From Zoroaster sp. YZ-2022 (taxonomy: Eukaryota; Echinodermata; Asteroidea; Forcipulatida; Zoroasteridae), in the NCBI GenBank assembly GCA_029582265.1, contig CM055816.1, positions 96,622,809-96,686,808 on the forward strand: a stretch of 64,000 bases of DNA, given 5' to 3'. The notes under the pieces were generated by a model. That model was not told the origin of the DNA. It worked only from the letters and a program-made list of their open reading frames with translations, and did not search any database. Each line of letters starts with the position of its first letter. Within the stretch, counting starts at the first letter, position 1. A program made the position numbers and the translations under genes. This document shows, piece after piece, positions 50,137 through 58,479 of the stretch.

Positions 50137-50232
50137 GGGTGAGGTGGGTGGTTCCCATTTCTATCCCCTCATAGGGAGGGGATAGGTGGGGATGGGGGAG
50201 GAGTTCCCTTATTTCCTTTATGTTTAAAAATG
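50137..50232. repeat. Conserved block beside 7SL copy A
   Basis: The block with GGGTGAGGTGGGTG, CCCCTCATAGGGAG and CTTATTTCCTTTATG recurs at 54206-54302 in the same place relative to 7SL copy C. TATCCCCTCATAGGGAGGGG can form a hairpin. It may be only duplicated 7SL 3' flank, or an unrecognised small RNA. Confidence 0.6.
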
Positions 50233-50288
50233 AGGGACTGCTATTACATGTGTGTTTTGTGGGGGCACAAAGAGGGAAAGAAAAAAAA

Positions 50289-50539
50289 GAAGAGTTGGGT
50301 CTCACCTTATTGTCCAGGCTGTGTGTCGTCACCTATTCTCGGCTGCAATCCCGTTTCTGTTCCACACGGGGACTTTTGCCTGCTGCGTTTCCGCCCTGGG
50401 CCGGTTCGTCCATCTTCAATCAACCTGGTCGTCCCAACCACCGCTGAGCTAACCATGTTAATGCCGAGTTTAACGTGGACACACCAGGGCTCCGGCTTCC
50501 AAAGTCACTGGATTACAGGCGCACGCCACGACGGCCAAC
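50289..50539 (-). pseudogene. 7SL (SRP RNA) copy A, internally deleted
   Basis: On the minus strand it aligns with the full-length 7SL at 61702-62002. It keeps the Alu-domain 5' end, the ATTAACATGGTTAGC region and the CCCAGGGCGGAAACG region. About 50 bases on the 5' strand of the long S-domain helix are missing, so SRP assembly should fail. The 5' part with its upstream flank is tandemly duplicated (50476-50603 and 50602-50730). Confidence 0.85.
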
Positions 50540-50744
50540 CGCGAAAAGCAGTAAATTTTAACTTCTTGTTCACAAAATCATTATAAAGATATCCAAAATA
50601 CGTGAACACACCAGGGCTCCGGCTTCCAAAGTCACTGGATTACGGGCGCACGCCACGACGGCCAGCCGCGAAAAGCAGTAAATTTTAACTTCTTGTTCAC
50701 AAAATCATTATAAAGATATCCAAAATAAATCATATAAATCATAT

Positions 50745-50825
50745 CGTCGTGGACAGCATTTGAACGTGCGCGGGTTACCCCACTGGATTTCAAGTCCAAC
50801 ACCTTAACCACTCAGCCACCACGAC
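50745..50825 (-). tRNA. tRNA-Ser(TGA)-like, probably a pseudogene
   Basis: The minus-strand sequence has acceptor GTCGTGG/CCACGAC, box A TGGCTGAGTGG, the anticodon loop CTTGAAA (anticodon TGA) and the long variable arm of tRNA-Ser. The T arm (CACGTTCAAATGC) breaks two pairs and alters box B. It lies directly upstream of 7SL copy A on the same strand. Confidence 0.65.
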
Positions 50826-51322
50826 TGCGGATTGTAAAATTAAGAGAGAATACAGTTTTTCGTATCAACTTACAGAGGAAATTGACCGATGCTCACGTTA
50901 AATAAAGAAACTTACTCAGTACGGAATAATTGACCGACAGGTACGGAAGTACTTTTTTTAAAATTCTAAACTCCTCAAAAAAGTTCGGAAACTCAAGTTT
51001 GACTGACGATTTCTCTTGTTACCAACTCATTTTCCTTGCATTTGGTATAATTGGAAAGCCCTGTTATTCATCTTTACAATGATGTGTCATTTGTTATGAT
51101 TACGCAATTGGGGGATGTGCAGCACCGGTGAATATGGGGGTGGGTGTAAAGTGAAATGTTGCAAAATGGCCCATCATTGTAAAGGTGAATAACTGGGCTT
51201 TCCAATGATACCAAATGCAAGGAAAATGAGTTGGTAACAAGAGAGAAATCATTAGTCAAACTTGAGTTTCCGAACATTTTTTGAGGAGTTTAGTTAAATT
51301 ATCTATCTTTATAATTCATTAT

Positions 51323-51484
51323 CAGGAAAGCGCGAACGCAGCCCCCACTATCAGAAATTGTACTGCCGAGTTCCCCACATTTGAGGGAATCGCAAAGGTC
51401 AACCCCGCCTGGTGTGCAATAGCCGAGCCTCACCTTGGGAGAATCGCCCGTTTGATCATGATATCTCCTGAGCCAGGTAAGTAT
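51323..51484 (-). ncRNA. RNU1: U1 snRNA gene, intact
   Basis: The minus-strand transcript starts ATACTTACCTGGC, the sequence that pairs with 5' splice sites. Stem-loop I contains CATGATCA (U1-70K site), stem-loop II contains ATTGCAC (U1A site), and the Sm site reads CAATTTCTG. The 3' stem-loop contains GCTGCGTTCGCGC. Length is about 162 nt against 164 in human. The upstream flank (51485-51560) is conserved at the second U1 copy, which suggests a shared promoter. It is probably functional. Confidence 0.95.
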
Positions 51485-51560
51485 GATTACAACAATGATT
51501 GTATGGGTGGTGCCTTTCAGGAGGGTGCAAGCTAACCATGGTATGTTCATTATGAACAAG
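51485..51560 (-). promoter_or_regulatory. U1 proximal promoter (PSE region)
   Basis: Upstream of the U1 start, a block containing TTAGCTTGCACCC and CCTGAAAGGCACC is nearly identical to 61024-61100 upstream of the other U1 gene. It lies where the proximal sequence element of snRNA genes is expected (about -40 to -70). Confidence 0.6.
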
Positions 51561-51639
51561 CAGTCATCCGTTTTGACTAATTCACTGTGCGTGCATTTGT
51601 TACGTCTCCTATGCAAATTAGGAAGGTCAGAGGTAATTT

Positions 51640-51800
51640 TGAACACCGTGTCGAGTCCAGTTTAGCGGAGTCAAAACTTAACTCGACTTGAATCAACTCG
51701 GGTGAAACACCTGGGGATAGTCAAATCAAGCCGGCCATCTTGGTCAAGTCGAGTCACCTCGAGTGACGAGTTGGACACAATGAACCAGAATGTAGGGTCG
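51640..51800. repeat. GAGTC-rich flank shared with 61185-61570
   Basis: The AACTCGACTTGAATCAACTC and GCCATCTTGGTCAAGTC segments between U1 and 7SL copy B recur between the second U1 and 7SL copy D, where part of the flank is itself doubled. This shows that U1 and 7SL were duplicated as one block. Confidence 0.85.
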
Positions 51801-51920
51801 TTCCCTTATTTCCTTTATGCTAAAAAATGTACCACTATCTAAAAACACATCGCAACAATAGGGGTCATTAGTGGCTTATGTATGGGGGGGGGGGGGCACA
51901 AAAAAGGAAAGAAAAAAGGA

Positions 51921-52108
51921 AGAGTTAGGTCTCACCTTATTGTCCAGGCTGTGTGTCGTCACCTATTCTCGGCTGCAATCCCGTTACTGCTCCACACGGG
52001 GACGTTTCCGCCCTGGGCCGGTTCTTCCCTCTTCAGTCATCCTGGTCGACCTAACCTCCGCCGAGCTAACCATGTTAATGCCGAGCTTAACGTGGACACC
52101 CGATTGTC
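51921..52108 (-). pseudogene. 7SL (SRP RNA) copy B, 5'-truncated
   Basis: It matches the 3' two-thirds of the full-length gene but stops in GTGTCCACG, losing about 100 nt from the 5' end. It also has a 13-nt internal deletion in the GACTTTTGCCTGC region. The Alu-domain 5' half and the box A/B promoter are gone, so it is inactive. Confidence 0.88.
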
Positions 52109-52138
52109 AAAAATAGCATTAAGATTATCAAAAAAAAT

Positions 52139-53413
52139 CGTCATGGACAGGATTCGCACCTGCGCGGGTATCCCCATTGGTAAAACCAGTGGGGGCGTGG
52201 CTCAGTAGTTACCTGGGTGGTCTCAATCACTCAACAACAGTAGCCGATGAGGACACTTTAATCTTTTCTTTGTTCAGGACCCCACGCACCAAAGCTATCG
52301 AAACATCTATGGTGCGGGCCCTGTCCAAATTTCGCATGTCGGTGTGGTTGGCTAGAAACAGAGCAAAATACGATCACAAGCCGACCACACCGACTGCACT
52401 TTTAAATAACCTAAAATACTTTTTGTAGTGTCCTCATTGACTACAGGACCTGTTTTCTCAAACCCCGTTTATTAGCTAACACCTTTAAATTTGCTAAAAT
52501 TAGTCAAAGAAGGAAATTTTCTCCTTCTTCCTTTAAATTAGCTTAAATACGTCAAGGGAGAATTTTCTTTTCTCCTTCCTTTAAATTTTGACAAATTTGT
52601 TAATTTGCTTAAATTAGGTCAAGGGAGAAATTATTCTCCTCCCTTAAAATTAGACATTTCTTGTTTTCTTCTTCAAAGCGTTTAAACTGATTCACTCATT
52701 TTAATTGTAATTTATATTTTCTGTAATACGTGTATATTTTATTTATAAGAATAAAATATCTTTGAAAAGGTATCCCCATTGGTAAAACCAGTGGGGGCGT
52801 GGCTCAGTAGTTACCTGGGTGGTCTCAATCACTCAACAACAGTAGCCGATGAGGACACTTTAATCTTTTCTTTGTTCAGGGCCCCACGCACCAAAGCAAA
52901 GCTATCGAAACATCTATGGTGCGGGCCCTGTCCAAATTTCGCATGTCGGTGTGGTTGGCTAGAAACAGAGCAAAATACGATCACAAGCCGACCACACCGA
53001 CTGCACTTTTAAATAACCTAAAATCCTTTTTGTAGTGTCCTCATTGGCTACAGGACCTGTTTTCTCAAACCTCGTTTATTAGCTAACACCTTTAAATTTG
53101 CTAAAATAAGTCAAAGAAGGAAATTTTCTCCTTCTTCCTTTAAATTAGCTTAAATACGTCAAGAGAGAATTTTCTTTTCTCCTTCCTTTAAATTTTGACA
53201 AATTTGTTAATTTGCTTAAATTAGGTCAAGGGAGAAATTATTCTCCTCCCTTAAAATTAGACTATTCTTGTTTTCTTCTTCTTCAAACCGTTTAAACTGA
53301 TTCACTCCTTTTACTTGTAATTTATATTTTCTGTAATACGTGTATATTTTATTTATAAGAATAACATATCTTTGAAAGGGTATCCCCATTGGATTGCAAG
53401 TCCAACGCCTTGC
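52139..53413 (-). pseudogene. tRNA-Ser pseudogene split by a doubled insertion
   Basis: Bases 52139-52180 give the 3' part of a tRNA-Ser (GCGCAGGTGCGAATCCTGTC). The anticodon arm lies at 53393-53413, with loop CTTGCAA in place of a Ser anticodon. The 5' end is lost. Two 0.6 kb units lie between. The tRNA-like sequence is upstream of 7SL copy B on the same strand, as for copies A and D. Confidence 0.75.
52181..53378. mobile_element. Two head-to-tail copies of a 0.6 kb insert
   Basis: GGTATCCCCATTGG occurs at 52167, 52769 and 53379. Between them lie two copies, about 588 and 596 bp, of one sequence. Each starts TAAAACCAGTGGGGGCGTGG and ends in AATAAAATATCTTTGAAA or a close variant. The 14-mer belongs to the interrupted tRNA-Ser, so it is a target duplication. 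The GTGGCTCAGTAGTTA start resembles a box A, and the end resembles a polyadenylated 3' end, so a retroposon is likely. Confidence 0.75.
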
Positions 53414-53559
53414 ACATATTGTATGTTATGTTTAGCGGGCAAAGTTGCTGTGCATTTCTAACTATGTTTTTAATTAATGGTATAATGATAAAATTTGAAT
53501 ACCAAAACTAAACACCCTAATAAGTCGTTAGGTTCGAAGTGCCACATCTCCACCGTTGC

Positions 53560-54066
53560 TTTGTTAGCCAAGCATTCAATAATTCTTGCAGTGGCCAGCT
53601 GGATTCGAGCCAATAACTACATCAGCGCAGAGGAGTGCATCCAGGGGGTAGCGAAGGCATTTTCTTTTGGGGGTGGATGCCAAATTGTCGACTGACATCA
53701 ATGGCGTAGCCAGTATTTTCAGAGTAGGTGGGAGGGCAAACATTTTTTGTGGCCCAACCCTAGTTGTAGTACCTTTGATGCTTCATTTGCCGACTGAGGC
53801 TCTAAATACCGACTGAGAAAAATTATTGGGGGTTAATACCCCCACTCGCTACGGCCCTGGGTGCATCCAGGGTAGCAAAGAGCAATTTGCCTAAAAAGGG
53901 GGAAGTCATACGTCACACATAAAAATGTAGGCCTATGCTAAATTTCAGTAATGCCTCTTTGCCCCCATTTGATCATAACCGCATCGACACAGAGACAACG
54001 GCAATTATAAAGGCTAGACGAACAATGTTTCTTGATAAATGCATTCACCTATAATCAATGTACGTG
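53560..54066 (+). repeat. Third copy of the tRNA-Ser upstream segment
   Basis: The segment with CAGCTGGATTCGAGCCAATAA, GTGCATCCAGGG and GACGAACAATGTTTCTTGA matches the region upstream of the tRNA-Ser genes in both palindrome arms (55740-56019 and its mirror). It is more diverged than the arms are from each other. Confidence 0.8.
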
Positions 54067-54148
54067 GTCATGGTGGCCGAGTGGTTAAGGCGTTGGACTC
54101 GAAATCCAATGGGGTCTCACCGAACAGGTTCGAATCCTGTCCATGACG
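54067..54148 (+). tRNA. tRNA-Ser(CGA)
   Basis: The acceptor stem GTCATGG/CCATGAC, box A TGGCCGAGTGG, anticodon loop CTCGAAA and T arm ACAGG/CCTGT are all intact. The variable arm differs from the palindrome copies at a few positions (CTCACCGA), leaving one mismatch. A T run follows at 54167 and could terminate Pol III. Confidence 0.85.
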
Positions 54149-54205
54149 TTAACATTCTTACGCATATTTTTTTCTCCTCAATTGTTAGAATTGAAATTGC
54201 GATTG

Positions 54206-54302
54206 TGGGGGTGAGGTGGGTGTTTCCCATTTCTATCCCCTCATAGGGAGAGGATGGGCGGAGATGGGGAGGAGTTCTCTCATTTCCTTTATGTTTAAAA
54301 AT
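54206..54302. repeat. Conserved block beside 7SL copy C
   Basis: This is the same block as 50137-50232, with the GGTGAGGTGGGTG and TATCCCCTCATAGGGAG segments. It is placed between a tRNA-Ser gene and 7SL copy C. Confidence 0.6.
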
Positions 54303-54423
54303 GTATACACTATCTAAAAAATACAATGTAACAATAGGGTGGATCCAATGAGTGGCTGAAAGGAGGGGAGGGGCTGCTAATACTGTGTGTGGGGGAACAA
54401 AAAAAAAGGAAAGAAAAAAAATA

Positions 54424-54695
54424 AGATTTGGGTCTCACCTTATTGTCCAGGATGTGTGCCGTCACATATTCTCAGATGCAATCCTGTTACTGCTCCACAC
54501 GGGGACTTTTGCCTACTGCGTTTCCGCCCTGGGCCGGTTCCTCTCTCTTCAATCAACCTGGTCGTCCCAACTTCCGCCGAGCTAACCATGTTAACGCCGA
54601 GCTTAACGCGGACACCTGGTCGTCATATACGAGTCGACACAACAGGACTCCCGAATTCATGTGATCCATCCAACCCCGGCTTCCAAAGACACTTG
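54424..54695 (-). pseudogene. 7SL (SRP RNA) copy C, lacking its 5' end
   Basis: It is collinear with the full-length gene from the 3' end to TCTTTGGAAGCCGGG. The last 30 or so nucleotides at the 5' end are replaced by unrelated sequence that is the outer edge of the palindrome. The 5' G of the Alu domain and box A are lost, so it should not be transcribed from its own promoter. Confidence 0.88.
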
Positions 54696-54993
54696 TGGTT
54701 TTAAACGTGATATCTTTGGGCGCGACCCTGGCTACACTATACGTAGTATCCTTGGTCCATTGGAATTCCAATGGGAAAATAAAGAAGCACATAAGATTTT
54801 GATTACAGAAGGATCAAGGCTGTTGATTCGAATATACGAGGTCGCAATGTACAACCGTATCCACGACTTGATCTCTCTGTATAGTACACATGATGTGCGG
54901 GGCCGGAGACGGCGCACAGTCTGTGCTGAATTTCTCGGGCCAGAAATCGGTACGGGGTTGGAAAAAAATATAACGATTCCGTCATTATGTTAA

Positions 54994-55075
54994 CGTCATG
55001 GACAGGATTCGAACCTGTGCGGGGAGACCCCATTGGATTTCGAGTCCAACGCCTTAACCACTCGGCCACCATGAC
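54994..55075 (-). tRNA. tRNA-Ser(CGA), left palindrome arm
   Basis: Every stem pairs perfectly: acceptor GTCATGG/CCATGAC, D stem GCC/GGC, anticodon stem TTGGA/TCCAA with loop CTCGAAA, variable arm GGGG/CCCC, and T stem ACAGG/CCTGT. It is identical to the copy at 56020. A T run downstream (AAAAAAATATA on the plus strand near 54965) can end Pol III transcription. Confidence 0.95.
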
Positions 55076-55145
55076 TACATGCGTTGACTATGGGTGGATG
55101 CATCCATCAAGAAACATGGTTCGTCTGCCATAGTTTAGCATAGCT

Positions 55146-55209
55146 TTGAGCACCACTTAGTTGGTGGATACGTGCGCTATATAAATCCACACATTATTAT
55201 TATTATTAT
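55146..55209. mobile_element. SINE tail fragment in the left palindrome arm
   Basis: It matches the 3' end of the class-II-headed SINE, from GAGCACCACTTAGTTGGTGG to (ATT)n. It is flanked by short ATAGCT copies, and the right arm has the uninterrupted empty site (GATAGCTATGCTAAAC). It is a strongly 5'-truncated insertion. Confidence 0.8.
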
Positions 55210-56019
55210 AGCTATCACAATTGTCGCAGTCTCTATGTCGATGACCTAATCAGATCCAGTGGGGGAAGACAGGCAAGACTTAATTTAGCATACATTGTTG
55301 GCGTTATAATATTATGCCTTAAATTGCCTGTTACCCTGGGATGTTGCGCCGATGAAGTTATTGGTTCGGATCAGCTGCCCATTACAAGGTATTCTTGTTG
55401 ACGTCTGGCTAATTTGATTAACAGTGTAACGGTAGGGTTGTGGACAAGTGTGTGAACAAGTTACTCTATATGCTCTGATATTTCAAAATAAAAGAAGCAC
55501 TTTGGACGCCACTGTTCAAAATAGTGAAGTACGTAAATTATTAAAAAGGGAAATAATTCCCTAAATTAATTTCGAAGAAATCATTTTTCTTGAAAAATTT
55601 ACGTACTTCACTATTTTGAACAGTGGCGTCCAAAGTGCTTCTTTTATTTTGAAATATCAGAGCATATAGAGTAACTTGTTCACACACTTGTCCACAACCC
55701 TACCGTTACACTGTTAATAAAATTAGCCAGACATTCAACAAGAATACCTTGTAATGGGCAGCTGGATCCGAACCAATAACTTCATCGGCGTAGAGAGTGC
55801 ATCCAGGGTAGCAAAGGGCAATTTGCCTAAAAAGAGGGAAGGCATAACATTATAACACACATAACAATGTATGCTAAATTTAAGTCTTGCCTGTCTTCCC
55901 CCACTGGATCTGATTAGGTCATCGACATAGAGACTGCGACAATTGTGATAGCTATGCTAAACTATGGCAGACGAACCATGTTTCTTGATGGATGCATCCA
56001 CCCATAGTCAATGCATGTA

Positions 56020-56101
56020 GTCATGGTGGCCGAGTGGTTAAGGCGTTGGACTCGAAATCCAATGGGGTCTCCCCGCACAGGTTCGAATCCTGTCCATGAC
56101 G
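56020..56101 (+). tRNA. tRNA-Ser(CGA), right palindrome arm
   Basis: The sequence is identical to the left-arm gene, with a full cloverleaf, long variable arm, anticodon CGA and discriminator G. A run of seven T at about 56126 follows. It decodes UCG codons. Confidence 0.95.
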
Positions 56102-56489
56102 TTAACATAATGACGGAATCGTTATATTTTTTTCCAACCCCGTACCGATTTCTGGCCCGAGAAATTCAGCACAGACTGTGCGCCGTCCCCGGCCCCGCAC
56201 ATCATGTGTACTATACAGAGAGATCAAGTCGTGGATACGGTTGTACATTGCGACCTCGTATATTCGAATCAACAGCCTTGATCCTTCTGTAATCAAAAGC
56301 TTATGTGTTTCTTTATTTTCCCATTGGAATTCCAATGGACCAAGGATACTACGTATAGTGTAGCCAGGGTCGCGCCCAAAGATATCACGTTTAAAACCAC
56401 AAGTTAAATAACAAATCATAATTGATTGACCGAGAGGTATTTTTAAGTTTCAATTGATTTGAATTTTGCCCTACACCGACATGTGTATA

Positions 56490-56605
56490 GCACTGTATAC
56501 TCAGTGCTTTCCGAGTGTCTGTGGAAAAAAACGTTCACGGGCAACTCAGGCGGGATTCGAACCCACTACCTCCTGCTTACTAGTGCAGACGTCTTAACCT
56601 CAGTT
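56490..56605 (-). mobile_element. tRNA-headed SINE fragment
   Basis: The minus strand shows box B GGTTCGAATCCCGCC and the body CACAGACACTCGGAAAGCAC, followed by GAGTATACAGTGC. These match the SINE family of the 13.9 kb array. The head is diverged. Confidence 0.6.
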
Positions 56606-56739
56606 ACATCATCTATCTTTTAATTGTATTACCAGGGAGAGCGCGAACGCAGTCCCTACTATCAACAATTGTACTCCCGAGTTCCCCACATTTGGGGGGA
56701 TCGCAGACGTTGTGTCTACACTCGTGCAATTCTACAGTC

Positions 56740-56994
56740 TACAGTCTACAATAATTGGCCATTTCATTGGGCGAGAGTCTACAGTCTACAATAAATCTAC
56801 GAACGTTGATTGGCTTAGAGTCTACAGTCTACAATAATGCCACCTCATTAGCATAACATTTGTACAGCGGATCGAGTCTCGTTGCTTCCCACGGTTTTTC
56901 AACTATGCTCAGATCGCTCAGAGCGAACATAATCAAGTTACGTTTTCATCAGTGTTAAAGCTCCCAATATTGTTCCTGATCTGGTGTCTGAAAG
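56740..56994 (+). promoter_or_regulatory. CCAAT-rich promoter and untranslated exon in the insert
   Basis: ATTGG (inverted CCAAT) occurs near 56752, 56771 and 56808. It is followed by a non-coding stretch ending in AAAG then GTAAGA, a good splice donor at 56994. The matching acceptor (TTTTATATTTGTAG) is at 58314, six bases before the ATG of the 52-codon frame. Confidence 0.4.
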
Positions 56995-58320
56995 GTAAGA
57001 ACATAACATAGATTGTGTGATAAATTCCATGAGAATAATGTCCGTCTTGTCACTATATATTTGAGTGCAAAATCAGCGTAAATCAGTGTAAGAAAACTTA
57101 CTCGTTAGTTAAAGGTACTGCACACATTTAATGGCACACAGTACGTTGTGTGGAAAACACCGCCTGTGTGCATATTTATATTGTGTAGGCCTACAATGTA
57201 CATGTGCAAAAAGCTGTTGTTTATTGTCTTATTTTCTACAAAAACCTCCTCCAACTGAGGATTTGAATAAAATGTATAATAATCAACATTAAAAGCCAAT
57301 TATTTTCATTCAGCTTGTAGTTGTACCCTGGCAGACTTTAAATTGCCAACCAACACAGGTTTGTAGGTGCCAATAATTTCTTGTTCATCAATGAATTCAC
57401 TGAATTCACAATGAGTACATGATACACTTTTTTAATAATAGGCAAATACTCTTCATAAAATCAGAGTTTAAATATGACATTTACCATGAATTATAGAGAA
57501 TTTAGACCCTTCATTGTTTCAATTGTGACCAGAGGTGACCTCTACACTGAGGCTTTGTGGGTTGGGAAACTCATTTGATATAAACAATCCAAGATGGTTT
57601 CAGGGAAACGTTAGGTCATTCAAATCCTTGGAGATAATTGGTTTTTGATAAACAAACAACCTCCCTGGAGATTGGTTTTTAATAAACAAAAACCGCCATT
57701 TAACACAACACAAGTCTGAGTCAGAGTACAAGTTGGTTTTGGTATGAGTTGACAACATATAGCATTGATGAAGAATATAAATAAATATACTCTAATACTG
57801 TTTCAAAAAAAGTATTTTCAAGAGACAAATATGTTTTTCTGAACACTTCACTTCCAAAATGATAAACAATGTATTATATCATCATGGAGTAAACAAAACT
57901 GATCATAAAAATTGTGTCAGTGTCATTCTTATATCTGAAACTTGATGTAGCAAGTTTATCTCAGAAAGCTGGTTAAACAAAGTGTGGTTACACTTACAGT
58001 TACAGACAATACACTTATGATTGAGCCATGGAGGAAGGAAATACATTGAGCCCTTTTCACACGACATAGCCATTTTTAAGGAAATAATCAAAGTGATTTT
58101 TCGCCCCACATACCCAACTGATGGAAAAACACACCCATGTGATGCCACCCTTGGGTTGGGTCAGAAAAAAGTTAGTCCCTCTGACTGGGTAATTAAAAAA
58201 ATGTAATCCAGTGGCAGTCATTTGTTAGGTGCTTACTACATGTAGTCTACCCTTTGATTGTTTGATTTTAATATTACCCTTTCCCTTTGTTTTGAAACTT
58301 TTTTATATTTGTAGATCAAC

Positions 58321-58479
58321 ATGGAGTCAGATGCCCCTAAAAGCCTTCTTCCCAAGCTCCGCATCCATGATCTTAGCATCAGAGAGGATCTGCAACAGTG
58401 TGTTTTGCGGTGTTCACGTGCTGCATTCGAATACCAAAAGAAACAAAAAGACCCCAATCCTAAGGCTGCTGATAAGTAA
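58321..58479 (+). CDS. 52-aa ORF in the Dada-like element
   Basis: It starts MESDAPKSLLPKLRIHDLSI, contains a Lys/Gln-rich stretch (YQKKQKDPNPKAADK) and ends in TAA. It begins six bases after a strong 3' splice site, and the upstream phase is closed by a stop, so this ATG is the likely start. The peptide has no recognised domain. It may be the first coding exon of a longer protein if a donor near 58475 (GATAA then GTAACA) is used. I cannot assign a function. Confidence 0.4.
   Translation: MESDAPKSLLPKLRIHDLSIREDLQQCVLRCSRAAFEYQKKQKDPNPKAADK

Larger units (their letters stand above)
54691..56404. repeat. 1.7 kb palindrome with a tRNA-Ser in each arm
   Basis: The left arm (54691-55538) and right arm (55597-56404) are inverted copies around a 58-bp centre. 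Similarity is very high, with small indels. Outer segments such as ACTTGTGGTTTTAAACGTGA match base for base. Each arm holds a perfect tRNA-Ser(CGA), divergent from the centre. A SINE tail of about 63 bp sits only in the left arm, so it came later. Confidence 0.93.

Noticed and set aside
50220..50586. Plus-strand frames with GDFCLLRFRPGPV near each 7SL copy
   Set aside because: They are antisense to 7SL RNA sequence; the similarity between copies is due to the RNA gene.
54803..56292. Frames starting MVAEWLRRWTRNPMGS
   Set aside because: This is translated tRNA-Ser sequence (box A and anticodon arm) and not a protein.
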